Shown: positions 1 to 8,159, numbered from the stretch's first letter. The stretch is 64,000 bases of DNA from Nocardiopsis terrae (GCF_014651695.1 NZ_BMXJ01000005.1:325415-389414); one strand, 5' to 3'. The notes: a model not told the origin generated them from the sequence alone. Numbers and translations are program-made.

Positions 1-209
1 ACCCTGCCGCCCGTTTTCTCCCGGATCCGTTCGCACGCCTCCCGAAGAGAGTCCCCGTTCCTACCGGTGATGGCCACGTCGGCTCCTCGGGCAGAGAGCG
101 CGTGCGCCACCGACAGTCCGATCCCCCGACTGCCCGAGACCACCAGCGCGGCCATGCCGGTCAGGCTCCCCCTCTCGTGCCGGAGAGCGTCCATGCTCGA
201 CTCATCCAT
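1..209 (-). CDS. SDR-family oxidoreductase, N-terminal fragment cut by the window edge
   Basis: The first 69 residues of a short-chain dehydrogenase/reductase; the rest lies beyond base 1. Residues 19-30 form the first beta strand and dinucleotide-binding turn, with the glycine motif SGSRGIG at 25-31 (family TGxxxGIG), followed by the helix and second strand ending in ITGRN near 47-51, typical of NADP(H)-preferring members. The ATG at 209 has an AGGAAAGGAG ribosome site about 8 bases upstream. A later in-frame ATG (codon 6) is possible. Substrate cannot be inferred. The neighbouring adenylation remnant and SARP regulator suggest a tailoring ketoreductase of a secondary-metabolite locus, which is inference only. 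Confidence 0.8.
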   Translation of the reverse strand, partial: MDESSMDALRHERGSLTGMAALVVSGSRGIGLSVAHALSARGADVAITGRNGDSLREACERIREKTGGR

Positions 210-692
210 TCCCGTCCGCTCCTTTCCTCTGCTCACTGTTCACCTCTGTCCACACGCATCCGCTACGGCGTCTCGCAGGGCACCGCAACCGCGCAGAAGG
301 ACGCCCACACCCCTATCGCGGCAGCGGTCGGCTTCCGGGCCAGCGGGAAAACGGAATTCCTGCACGCACCCGACTCCCCCACAGGCACCGGAATAGCCAC
401 CGGTGAAGTACAACGCCTTTTCACCCTTTCCTTGGTACACACACCGCATGACACAGGCGTCACCCCAGGCTGATATGGGGCTGATACGTGCTCCGGCCGA
501 TGCCTTCCACCACCTTTTCGGCAGAGGAAAACGATCACGGTGAAATTCCTGAGGGCCGGTTCCCCAGGTGACCGAAGAAGGGGTTCGGAGGTCCTGGCCT
601 CGGTGCTGGAGGGCACGTCGGTCGGATAGCCGCCCCCCAGAGACCTGTTGCTGATCACCGACAGGGGTTCCGCTTACCAGCCCTTCGCGCAC
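210..692. other. Gene-free stretch between SDR fragment and adenylation remnant
   Basis: No open frame here has convincing third-position GC bias or a recognisable protein motif on either strand; the several 100-150 codon frames are incidental. The base composition is lower in GC than the core genes further right. It is probably decayed DNA continuous with the remnant at 693-939. Confidence 0.5.
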
Positions 693-939
693 TCACCGGC
701 TGCGGCCCTCTGCCCGGCTCTCTCCCACCAGGTCGACCGCGGCGTCGGCGAACTGTGGGTGCGGGGAGAGGAGACCCTCGATCTCGTCCGGCTCCACGCG
801 GTATCCACGGATCTTGACCCACCGGCCCCCGCCCCCGGAAACTCGAGTACACCCTCTTCGGCGCAGCGGGCCCGATCACCGGTGCGACGGATCCGCACAA
901 ACGATCGCGCAACGAAGGGGCAGGGAGGAACCACGCTCG
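693..939 (-). pseudogene. Frameshifted C-terminal remnant of an AMP-binding (NRPS-type) adenylation domain
   Basis: Reading the minus strand, the upstream part (about 939-840) encodes a stretch containing RTGDRAR followed by EEGVLEF. This matches core motif A7 and the following strand of adenylation domains (family: YRTGDL.R...G.LEF). The downstream part, in a different frame (about 835-696), encodes WVKIRGYRVEPDEIE then LLSPHPQFADAAV, which matches motif A8 and the helix after it (family: VKIRG.RVE..EIE..L..HP.V.DA.V), and stops at TGA 693-695. The two halves join through a frameshift around 825-840. No ATP-binding core or N-terminal subdomain is present and no carrier domain follows. This is a dead fragment of an amino-acid or aryl-acid activating enzyme. 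A free-standing AMP ligase cannot be distinguished from an NRPS module. Confidence 0.7.
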
Positions 940-1006
940 TGTGCGGTCCTCGTCGTGTCTGCCGCACTACCCGGCAAGGACATCGATCTGACCCTTCGGA
1001 CGCCCT

Positions 1007-1762
1007 CTACTCGGTGCGTTCCAGGATCCTGCGCATCTCGCGTTCGAGCACTGGAGACGGGTCCATGCCCAATTCCGCGGCCATACGCTCCCGTATCCGC
1101 TGATAGGCGTCCAGGGCGTCCTGTGCCCTACCCAGTCGGTCCAGCGCGATCATGAGTTGCGTACAGAGCCGCTCGTCCAAGGGGCGCTCCTCGACGAGTT
1201 GCTCCAGTAGGGGGACGAGGTCCGCGTACCGACCGCGTTCGAGGTCGATCTCGACCAGACGGGTCAACGCCAGCGTTCGCTCATGCTCGAGGCGACGGGC
1301 CTCTGCGTCGCGGATCACCCCTGGGGGAACGTCCTGCAAGGCGCGCCCCCGCCAACACCGCAAGGCTTCCTGATAGCAGGTCGCGGCCTTGTCCAGATCC
1401 CGGTTCCGAGCCCGTTGGGCCTGGTTGCACAAAGAGCGGAAGCGGTCCGTGTCTACGGCCCCCTGCGGTGCTTCCAGCCGATATCCAGGATAATGCGAGT
1501 TAACGCGCACCGATGGCGTACTGCCCGCGGAGAACAACTCTATGGTTCTCCTGAGGCGTGACACTTGCGCGTACAGGGCATTCGGTCCGCTGGCTGGCGG
1601 CACATCCTGCCAGAGTTCCTGGAAGAGCACACTGCTGGGAACCGTCTGCCCTCGATTGACGAGGAGAGCGCAGAGAAGGCTCCGTTGGCGCGGACCGGCA
1701 AGCAAGGAACTACGGTTCGGACCTTGTATAAGCATGTCACCGAGCACGGAAAACGTGACCAA
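1007..1762 (-). CDS. SARP-type transcriptional activator (OmpR-like winged helix + BTAD)
   Basis: About 251 residues, the size of a minimal Streptomyces antibiotic regulatory protein. Residues 1-95 form the OmpR/PhoB-like winged-helix domain, starting with the standard FSVLG strand. Residues 100-251 form the bacterial transcriptional activation domain, a TPR-like bundle with EHERTLAL, LVPLLEQLVEERPLDERL and the terminal ALDAYQRIRERMAAELG repeat. SARPs normally bind direct heptamer repeats in biosynthetic promoters. The start is taken as TTG 1762 with GGAG five bases upstream, because that aligns with the usual SARP N-terminus; the frame stays open upstream without homology. It is the most likely regulator of the eroded cluster at the window's left edge. 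Codon use is less GC-biased than in the core genes, which suggests acquisition. Confidence 0.85.
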   Translation of the reverse strand: MVTFSVLGDMLIQGPNRSSLLAGPRQRSLLCALLVNRGQTVPSSVLFQELWQDVPPASGPNALYAQVSRLRRTIELFSAGSTPSVRVNSHYPGYRLEAPQGAVDTDRFRSLCNQAQRARNRDLDKAATCYQEALRCWRGRALQDVPPGVIRDAEARRLEHERTLALTRLVEIDLERGRYADLVPLLEQLVEERPLDERLCTQLMIALDRLGRAQDALDAYQRIRERMAAELGMDPSPVLEREMRRILERTE

Positions 1763-2662
1763 AATTACTCCATCGAAGCAGGACCCCCAGCTAGAGGCTT
1801 GTTGGTCCTCCAGCTCCTTGCTCGGTCGCATGGGCGCAATCGGACATTCACGGTGCCTGTTACCGGCAGATGAGCCATACCCGGCAAAACGCGGGGTAAT
1901 CACGTATGAACAACAACGTGCGCCGAGCTTTACACCGACGGATACCTCGGGAAAGAGATGTACGCACACCGGCCTCCTCACGGACACCCATGTGTCCAGG
2001 AGGAGGTGACGGAGCCGCACCGCACAGGGCTCCGTCTTCACGCAGGTGATTACGCGCCTCCACCACGGTGACACGAGACCGCGAGATGAGTTCGGAGTTC
2101 CAACGCGAGATACTTGCCGCTCGCCCCTCCGCTCCGAGCGGATCCGCCTCTCCCAGCACGCCAGTACCCGAGGATGCCAGGGCCGTCAGCCGTGCCGGAG
2201 CGAGGTTCTCCAGGCGACGTGCCGGGGGTCGTACCCCGGGCCCCCGGCAGAACGGTTCCTCCCGGTGGAGACGGACGGATACACGCGAGCACTGATGCGT
2301 GTGTCCTCTCCGCCTCACCGCACCATGGGAGCAGTGCGGCGAAGCCCAGCACCAGTGCACGCGGGAGAACGTCCCGCTCCCCGTCGCGGGAAGACAGAGG
2401 GACGGCCCTCTCCGCATCCTCTCCGAGTCCGCGCACGACGGCGTCCCAGTGGGATATTCCAGGAATCTGTCCATCCCCACGGAAGCACTCCTTGGTCAGG
2501 AAAACTTTTCCGGAGCAATTCGACCCTCGAACCAAAAAGCAACAGGCACCAGCGCCCCGCTGCCAGCGACGCAAGGAATACATCAGGAGGACGTCAGCGC
2601 CATATAAGCCGAGTACGCGAAAGTAGCCTGAGAAAGCTCCCGAGGAGAGGCATGGAGGTACT
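1763..2662. other. 900-bp gene-free region upstream of SARP and the 2663 gene
   Basis: Divergent upstream region of the SARP (minus) and the 2663 gene (plus). Several long frames exist on both strands, but none has an RBS-linked start, consistent codon bias and a family motif together. A minus-strand frame around 2050-2400 has one short hydrophobic stretch but no other support. It may contain SARP heptamer targets; I see no clean direct repeats by eye. Confidence 0.45.
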
Positions 2663-3355
2663 GTGTTCACTGATCTCTCACAGACTCCGCTCGCCGGCGA
2701 GGCGGTCGCCAAACTCCAGAAGCTTGCCAGGAGCGATCCCGTGGGCAACCGGTTCCTGGAGTCGCTGAGGGAGAACCGCGCCACCACGGAGAACTTCCGC
2801 AGGCTGGTGGGCGTCACCCACAAGTGCCATCCCGCTGAGATCACCGGGTTCGCCACCGTGATGTCCCGGTTTCCCAGCGAGCAAAACGTCGCCTTCCTCT
2901 GTGACATGGTGCGTTTGGTCAATCGTGCGCGCCCCAAACTCCGCCGCTTGATCGAAGCGTCAGGAATGACTGAGGAGGATGTCCGGAACTGGCCCCCGGA
3001 CCACCTCGCATACGAGGTTCCGGGGTTCTGGGAAAGAGCCGCACTGTTGGGAAACCAGTCGCAAACGGCACTGGCCCTGTACTGGGACATGGTGAACTAC
3101 TTCCCCGACAGCGACGAGATGCTCCGGTTGCTCGAGGAGTCGTCTCTGGAGGTGATCGAGGAGGTCGCCTGGTACTACGGGGGAGGCCAGTCCGACGAAC
3201 TCGAACTTCAGGCCCTGCTGGCCGCCGAGGAGGGCCTTGCGCGAGGTGAGCCCGTGGACGAGGCCGTGATCGCTGCACGAAGGATGGAGGAGGCGATCGC
3301 CGCCTACTGGTACGCGGCGGCTCGCTCCGCTGATGACTCCGAGAGCGACTCCTGA
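2663..3355 (+). CDS. Unrecognised all-helical protein, possibly TenA/heme-oxygenase-like fold
   Basis: A clear coding region: strong third-position GC, a GTG start at 2663 and GGAGG four bases upstream. The 230-residue product looks entirely alpha-helical and rich in Glu, Leu and Ala. Features include FLESLRENRATTENFRRLV near 33-52, a midsection with PGFWERAALLGNQSQTALALYWD, and a C-terminal acidic helix pair ending in EEAIAAYWYAA. The layout of long amphipathic helices with spaced Trp/Tyr/Glu resembles heme-oxygenase-like or TenA-like proteins often found in natural-product loci. I do not see a full metal-binding HxxxD set, so that assignment is weak. There is no signal peptide or membrane segment. 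It sits between the SARP and the double-hotdog gene and may belong to the same locus. Confidence 0.6.
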   Translation: MFTDLSQTPLAGEAVAKLQKLARSDPVGNRFLESLRENRATTENFRRLVGVTHKCHPAEITGFATVMSRFPSEQNVAFLCDMVRLVNRARPKLRRLIEASGMTEEDVRNWPPDHLAYEVPGFWERAALLGNQSQTALALYWDMVNYFPDSDEMLRLLEESSLEVIEEVAWYYGGGQSDELELQALLAAEEGLARGEPVDEAVIAARRMEEAIAAYWYAAARSADDSESDS

Positions 3356-3850
3356 CCGACCAACCCGAGCTTGCAGATCCGACGGCCGCCGGTTCGAACC
3401 CTGATCGCTCCTGACGGACCCGGATCAGATACCCGCCCGGTCCTCCCGGACATCGGAGATCGAGCAGGCCGCGCCCGGGATCAGTGAGCACACCGGCCCC
3501 TGGTCACACCCGGACCACCCAAGGCGGAGGCCTACGCAGCCGCTCCCTGCAAACGGGAACGGTCCTGGGAGAGCCCCCATGCGAGCGGACACTCGGATTC
3601 CGCAAGGGCCGGTGGACGCTGCTGAACAGCGCCGACCGCCCACCGCTCTGGTTCGTGCTGAGCGACCGCATCCTTCGCATTCCCATGAGCAGCTTCTGTG
3701 AAATGCGATATCGCCACGACGGCATGACGCCACACCGACCTGCCACGGCCAACCCGATGCGCCACACCCACCGACCACCCCTCTGGAATTGGCAGGAGAA
3801 CTCCGTTCATCGCGTTTTGTCGTCTTCTCATTGACAGAAAGGGTTATACC
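3356..3850. other. Gene-free spacer with an uncertain 116-codon frame
   Basis: A plus-strand frame from GTG 3484 to 3834 has a short central part with plausible codon bias (around LLNSADRPPLWFVLSDRILRIP), but no RBS, no family match and poor bias at both ends. I treat it as non-coding or a relic. The last 15 bases carry the ribosome site of the 3851 gene. Confidence 0.4.
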
Positions 3851-4669
3851 ATGGACATTTCCTCACGAATCTGTGTCTCCCCTCCGTACCGAACGCTGAA
3901 CGGGATCTCCTCCCCGGCGCCTGGGTGCGCCACGGCATCGTTCTCCCCGGAGTTCCCTTCCGCGGCCGAAGAGCCGGTCTCGATCATCGAGGCGGCTCGG
4001 CATCTGCCCATCATCGGGCTGTGCGCGGCCGCCACGACAGCTGGCCCGGGCCGTCGCTACTACCTGGCGCGCAGGGCCAGGCTGCGTCGCCTGACCCCGC
4101 CCGCGCCGGGAGCGCCGCAGCAGCTTCTGCACACGACGGCTCTGGGGGGCATCAACCGGCCGGGCTCGGCCTCGGCCGCCGCCTTCCTCTACGACTCCGA
4201 CCACACGGCCCTGTTCGATCTGCACTGCGACTACGTGGTCCTCGATGAGAAGAGCTTCGCGCGCACCTTCGAGCACCTGGCCGACCCCTCAACCCAACAG
4301 ACGGCCTCCTCTCCCTACCGTTCGCCTTTGCGGTTGGACGATGTGTCGGTGTCCGGAACGCAGGCACAGGCGGAAGTGAACCTGCGGGCCGAACAGTGCG
4401 CGGGCCATTTCGCCGGGTTTCCCGCTGTTCCGCTCGCCTACCTGCTGACGGCTCTGGTCGATCTGGCCGAGCGCCTGATGGAGGCCCCCGAGAACACCGG
4501 TCCACCGTTCCGGGTCGAACTGCTCCAGGCCGACACACTGTTGGCCCCCGGGGTTCCGATCGTGCTGCGGGCCCACCGGCAGGAGGACCATCGGGTGCTC
4601 CTGAGCGCGGGTCACGGTGGGGACGAAACGGTCATGGTCTCCATAACCTTCAGCAAGACCAGCACGTGA
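3851..4669 (+). CDS. Double-hotdog protein, AfsA/acyl-dehydratase-like
   Basis: A 272-residue protein started by ATG 3851 behind AGAAAGGG. It appears to contain two hotdog-type units. The first (about 30-120) has a helix SIIEAARHLPIIGL followed by RRYYLARRARLRR, the arrangement seen in AfsA-like repeats where a long helix precedes an edge strand. The second (about 165-272) contains CAGHFAGFPAVPLAYLLTAL, which resembles the HFPG.P.VPG active-helix region of FabZ/FabA-type dehydratases and thioesterases, then VELLQADTLLAPGVPIVLRA. The catalytic His of the second unit is retained in AGHFAG. Function could be butanolide-type autoregulator synthesis (AfsA), a polyketide-associated dehydratase or a thioesterase. 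I can support the fold better than the reaction. With the SARP and SDR it fits a biosynthetic cluster edge. Confidence 0.55.
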   Translation: MDISSRICVSPPYRTLNGISSPAPGCATASFSPEFPSAAEEPVSIIEAARHLPIIGLCAAATTAGPGRRYYLARRARLRRLTPPAPGAPQQLLHTTALGGINRPGSASAAAFLYDSDHTALFDLHCDYVVLDEKSFARTFEHLADPSTQQTASSPYRSPLRLDDVSVSGTQAQAEVNLRAEQCAGHFAGFPAVPLAYLLTALVDLAERLMEAPENTGPPFRVELLQADTLLAPGVPIVLRAHRQEDHRVLLSAGHGGDETVMVSITFSKTST

Positions 4670-4906
4670 GTGAGGTGATTGCCCCGCAGGGCTGTCTCAT
4701 TCCCGATGAGCGGTGATATCCACGTCGGTCAGCGAAGAACGATCACGTCGAGCGGACGGCTGAAAGCCTCCTCCGACACCCGCCGGACGGCGTCGGGAAG
4801 CGTGTCCCGTCCCAACCGCGACAACAGCACGGACGGAATCCTGCCCGACGTGGACTGACGGCCCACCCGGCCCCGGTTCAACCCCACCCGCACCCCACCG
4901 CAGACG
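4670..4906. other. Spacer with an unassigned minus-strand frame ending at 4729
   Basis: On the minus strand a frame ending in TGA 4729-4731 reads for about 55 codons with coherent composition. Its C-terminal part contains RIPSVLLSRLGRDTLPDAV and ends SRPLDVIVLR. It has no clear start and runs back into the tRNA-Pro terminator. It may be the 3' remnant of a lost gene; I cannot name a family. Confidence 0.35.
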
Positions 4907-4935
4907 CAGAAAAGGGCCCGTCTGACGACGAGCCC
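4907..4935 (-). terminator. Terminator of tRNA-Pro
   Basis: Imperfect hairpin, 9-bp arms (4914-4922 with 4927-4935, one A.C mismatch, TGAC loop). Read on the minus strand it is followed by TTTTCTG, just downstream of the tRNA-Pro gene. Confidence 0.7.
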
Positions 4936-4958
4936 CTCACTGAACTGCTATTCCTCTG

Positions 4959-5032
<74 letters not shown>

Positions 5033-5234
5033 GCCGCTGAGCGGAAGCCGCCTCCGGCCCCGCCAACGGGGACGACTCTATCGCATCTGGCGGGCCTTTC
5101 GCACACGGTCCGCGGGCCCCTCGGGGACCGCCGGGCTCCGGTCCCCGGCGGTGGTCGCGGGGTGTACTCCGGGGGCTCCCGGGCCGAACGCAGGGTTCTG
5201 TCTTGATCGGTACGGACCTTGCTACCGTCACCCC

Positions 5235-5818
5235 ATGGGAAGACCGCGCCAGTTCGACGAGGAGCGTGTGGTCCGGGCCGCCTAAGGCGAGTTCCGGAGC
5301 AAGGGCTTCGACGGGACGTCCACCGCTGACCTGTGCCGGGCGACCGGGCTGACCCGGAGCAGCCTCTACAACACCTTCCACTCCAAGGAGCACCTGTTCC
5401 GACGGGCGCTCTCGTACTACGTCACCACCATGACCGCGCGCCAGGCCACCCTCCTGGACACCGCGGGGGCCACCGTGCTGGAACGCGTCCGCGCGCTGCT
5501 GACCGCGATCACCGAGGACGAGACCGCCAACCGGGCGGACGGGCACGGAGCAGGCTGCTTCACCGTCAACACCATCACGGCGGTCGCCTCCCGCAACCCG
5601 GACATCGCCCGGCTCGTCGAGGCGGACCTGCAACGGCGCCTCTCCGGACTGCGGCTGACCCTCAGGGACGGCCAACTCGACGGGTCCGTCACCGCCGACC
5701 GCGCCCCCGAGGACCTGGCCTGGTACGTGACCTCCCTGCTCTACGGGATGCGGATCGCGGCCCAGTCCGGCGCCGGACCGAAGACGCTGGCGGGCACCGC
5801 CTCGACCGGCCTCGCCCC
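5235..5818 (+). pseudogene. TetR-family repressor broken by an in-frame TAA at codon 17
   Basis: From ATG 5235 the frame encodes MGRPRQFDEERVVRAA, then TAA (5283-5285), then GEFRSKGFDGTS, LTRSSLYNTFHSKEHLF and the rest of a TetR protein in the same frame. The helix-turn-helix (residues about 24-56) and the following helices are otherwise intact; the stop replaces a residue in the first helix. A restart at ATG 5430 would lack the whole DNA-binding domain. The C-terminal ligand domain runs to about LAGTASTGLA, then fuses in frame to an unrelated transporter scrap. This repressor should be non-functional unless the stop is read through. Confidence 0.9.
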
Positions 5819-6074
5819 CTCCTACGGGGCGATGGTGCTCGCCCGCGTCGTCACCGGCACCGCCGCCGGAGCCTTCCTCGGCGTCGCCCTGTCCGCCCAC
5901 GTCCCGGCGGTCGCTCTGCTGTCGATGACGGGCATCGGCCTGGTCGGCATCACCCTGAACCCGGCGATGGTCCCGCCCGCGCTCAGGGCGGCCCGGGTCG
6001 GCCAGGAGGCCGCCGACACTGCGCAAGAACGGTCAAGCGGCGGCGAGGGGCCCGAGAACATACTGGTCCCATGA
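5816..6074 (+). pseudogene. Internally deleted MFS efflux transporter remnant fused to the TetR gene
   Basis: Directly after the TetR C-terminus the same frame encodes SYGAMVLARVVTGTAAGAFL, typical of MFS helix 4 of drug-efflux (arabinose efflux-like) permeases. It then jumps to a second hydrophobic run, VPAVALLSMTGIGLVGITLN, and a basic tail. Hundreds of residues expected in a 400-residue transporter are missing, so at least one large internal deletion joined the two parts, and another deletion removed the TetR stop and spacer. The reading frame ends at TGA 6072-6074, overlapping the next gene's ATG. Confidence 0.75.
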
Positions 6075-7045
6075 CCGACTCCACCACCGAGCCCTCCTCC
6101 GGGCGCGACCGCCTGCGTGAACTGCTCGACGCGGTCCTGGACGAGGACAACGCCCGACTGAGCGAGATGGCGGGGCAGGCCCACGCCTCGCCCTTCCACT
6201 TCAGCCGCCTCTTCGCCCGGGACACCGGCGAGTCCCCGGTGGCGCTGCGCCGCCGGGTCCTGCTGGAACGCGCGGCCTGGCAGATCGGCCAGGGCACCAG
6301 CGTCACCGACGCGGCGTTCACGGCCGGATACGGCTCGGTGGAGGGGTTCACGCGGGCCTTCGCGCGCGCCTTCGGTCACCCGCCCAGCGCCACCACGTCG
6401 GGCAGCGGCAGATGGCTGCCCGCACCCAACGGCGTCCACTTCCACCCGCCGATCCACCTGTGGGTGGAGGAGAACCCGAGGGGACGACCCGGCATGGACC
6501 TGACCGCGCTCCAGACCCACCACGACGTCGACGACACGGACCGGCTCATCGCCCTGGCCGCGGACCTGCCGGAGCAGGACTACCGGAGGGTCTGGGAACC
6601 CGGCCGGACCGTTCTGGCCTGGGACGGCCCGGAGGGGTCGATCGCGGCCGCCCTGGACCGGCTGGTGCGGTCCAGGGAGGTCTGGCTGGCCTCCATCGGC
6701 GGCGAGGACTTCCCCGGGCAGGGGCCCGACGACCCGGCCTCGATCCGGGCCAGGCACGAGGCGGCGGGGGCGCGCTGGATCGCCGCCGTCGACGACATCG
6801 GGCGGCGGAACGCCTGGGGCGACCGGCTCATCGACGCCCTGTGCGACCCGCCGGAGAGCTTCCTGCTCGGCGGGGTGGTCGCGCACGTGCTCACCTACTC
6901 CGCGCACCGCAGGCAGAGCGTCCGCCACATGCTGCGCGCGGCGGGGGTCGAGGTGGGCCACGGCGACCCGCTGGAGTGGTTGCAGGAACGGCACGGGGCA
7001 CCGAACCGGCACCGGACACCGAACGAACGGGGAGACACGACATGA
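6071..7045 (+). CDS. AraC-type DNA-binding domain fused to a DinB-like domain
   Basis: A 324-residue protein. Residues about 10-105 hold two AraC-type helix-turn-helix units (ASPFHFSRLFARDTGESPV, then VTDAAFTAGYGSVEGFTRAF). Residues about 140-310 form a DinB/YfiT-like four-helix domain with the expected His set (LQTHHDVDD near 157 and VLTYSAHRRQ near 280), which in this family binds a metal and acts on thiols or drugs. The fused form is a recurring actinobacterial architecture; the ligand is unknown. The ATG at 6071 overlaps the stop of the upstream fused pseudogene, and the stop overlaps the 7042 start as ATGA, so it is probably translationally coupled to the reductase that follows. Confidence 0.85.
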   Translation: MTDSTTEPSSGRDRLRELLDAVLDEDNARLSEMAGQAHASPFHFSRLFARDTGESPVALRRRVLLERAAWQIGQGTSVTDAAFTAGYGSVEGFTRAFARAFGHPPSATTSGSGRWLPAPNGVHFHPPIHLWVEENPRGRPGMDLTALQTHHDVDDTDRLIALAADLPEQDYRRVWEPGRTVLAWDGPEGSIAAALDRLVRSREVWLASIGGEDFPGQGPDDPASIRARHEAAGARWIAAVDDIGRRNAWGDRLIDALCDPPESFLLGGVVAHVLTYSAHRRQSVRHMLRAAGVEVGHGDPLEWLQERHGAPNRHRTPNERGDTT

Positions 7046-7602
7046 GCAGGACCGTCTACGAGACCGCCACCAGCCTGGACGGCTTCATCGCCGACCAGGA
7101 CAACTCACTGGAGTGGCTGTTCACCGTGGAGAGCGAGCCGGAGGACGAGGGACACGGCGAGGCACTCGACAGGACCGAGGAGTTCATCAGGGGCGCGGGC
7201 GCGATCGTGATGGGTGCGACCACCTACGAGTGGATCCACAGGCACGAGGGCGGCAAGCCCTGGCCGTACCAGGTCCCCACGTGGGTGCTCACCCACCGGA
7301 ACCTGCCCCGGGTGGCGGGCGACCTCCGCTTCACCAGCGCCGACACCGACCAGGAACTGCAGGACCTGCACGCGGACATGGTCAGGGCCGCCGACGGCCG
7401 CGACATCTGGGTGGTCGGCGGCGGACGGATCGCCGCGAACCTGGCCCGGCTGGGACTGCTGGACGAGGTGTCGGTCTCCGTCGCACCGGTCAGCCTGGGC
7501 GGCGGCGCTCCCCTGCTCGACGGGCGGGTCCGGTTGAAGCCGCTGGAGGCCAAACTCGCGGGGCCCTTCGCCTGCCTGCGCTACGCGGTCGTCAGGGACT
7601 GA
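7042..7602 (+). CDS. Dihydrofolate-reductase-like / RibD C-terminal family protein
   Basis: 186 residues with the RibD-C/DHFR-like layout: an N-terminal strand and SLDGFIAD turn (residues 10-17), GAIVMGATTYEWI (about 52-64) and the nucleotide-binding glycine turn DIWVVGGGRIAANL (about 118-131), ending in a strand-rich C-terminus. NADPH binding is expected. True dihydrofolate reduction is unlikely because these stand-alone actinobacterial members lack the usual folate-binding acidic position and are of unknown substrate. GGGGAGA lies upstream of ATG 7042. It overlaps and is probably co-expressed with the AraC-DinB gene. Confidence 0.85.
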   Translation: MSRTVYETATSLDGFIADQDNSLEWLFTVESEPEDEGHGEALDRTEEFIRGAGAIVMGATTYEWIHRHEGGKPWPYQVPTWVLTHRNLPRVAGDLRFTSADTDQELQDLHADMVRAADGRDIWVVGGGRIAANLARLGLLDEVSVSVAPVSLGGGAPLLDGRVRLKPLEAKLAGPFACLRYAVVRD

Positions 7603-7616
7603 CGCCCCGAACCGTG

Positions 7617-7643
7617 CCCGGGACGCCGCAGCGGCGTCCCGGG
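7617..7643. terminator. Bidirectional terminator between convergent genes
   Basis: Perfect 12-bp stem (CCCGGGACGCCG with its complement) and a 3-base CAG loop, lying between the plus-strand reductase and the minus-strand DUF523 gene. No strong T-tract on either side. Confidence 0.7.
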
Positions 7644-7661
7644 GCGTGTCCTTCGCCCGGC

Positions 7662-8159
7662 TCAGCCCGCTTCCAGAACCCTCATCCGCTCCGCGGCCTG
7701 CGCGACCTCGTTCTCGTTGAACACGGCCACCCCGTGCTCACGGAGCAGGTGCGCGGTCACACCCTCCCCCGGCACCTTGCGCCCCTCGAAGGTCCCGTCG
7801 TACACCTCGTGCAGCCCGCAGGAGGGGCTGGACTCCTTGAGCAGCGCCATCACCACCCCCTGGGAGCGGGCGGTGGCCAGCGCCGAACGCGCACCGGACA
7901 CGAAGGGACCGGTCACGTCCGCGCCCTCGGGGGTGAGGATGCGGGCCCGACCGGCGAGCACGTCGGCGGCGTCGGCGCCCGGTTCGATCTCCGCAGGCGG
8001 CCGGGGCACCGGCAGACCGCCGGCGATCTCGGGGCAGTGCACGACGAGGCGCCCCTCCTCCCGCCAGCGGGTGACCGTGTCGTCCCCCACCGGTTTCGCC
8101 TGGCCGTCGTAACGGACCCTGCGCCCCATCAGGCAGGCACTGACCAGCACTTTTCGCAT
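7662..8159 (-). CDS. DUF523 family protein
   Basis: 165 residues covering the whole DUF523 domain. It begins with the diagnostic VSACLMGRRVRYDG (residues 6-19). CPEIAGGLPVPRPPAEI (42-58) and LLKESSPSCGLHEVYDG (about 107-123) carry the conserved cysteines (C9, C42 and the SPSCG Cys) that suggest a metal or cofactor site. Cytoplasmic; the biochemical role is not established. ATG start at 8159. Confidence 0.9.
   Translation of the reverse strand: MRKVLVSACLMGRRVRYDGQAKPVGDDTVTRWREEGRLVVHCPEIAGGLPVPRPPAEIEPGADAADVLAGRARILTPEGADVTGPFVSGARSALATARSQGVVMALLKESSPSCGLHEVYDGTFEGRKVPGEGVTAHLLREHGVAVFNENEVAQAAERMRVLEAG

Noticed and set aside
240..692. Long minus-strand frames left of the adenylation remnant
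   Set aside because: No ribosome site, no codon bias and no family motif; probably incidental frames in decayed DNA.
2050..2660. Overlapping frames of 200-340 codons on both strands upstream of the 2663 gene
   Set aside because: They overlap each other, lack starts with ribosome sites, and show mixed third-position composition.
3484..3834. A 116-codon plus-strand frame before the double-hotdog gene
   Set aside because: Only its middle has coding-like bias; no RBS or homologue recognised.
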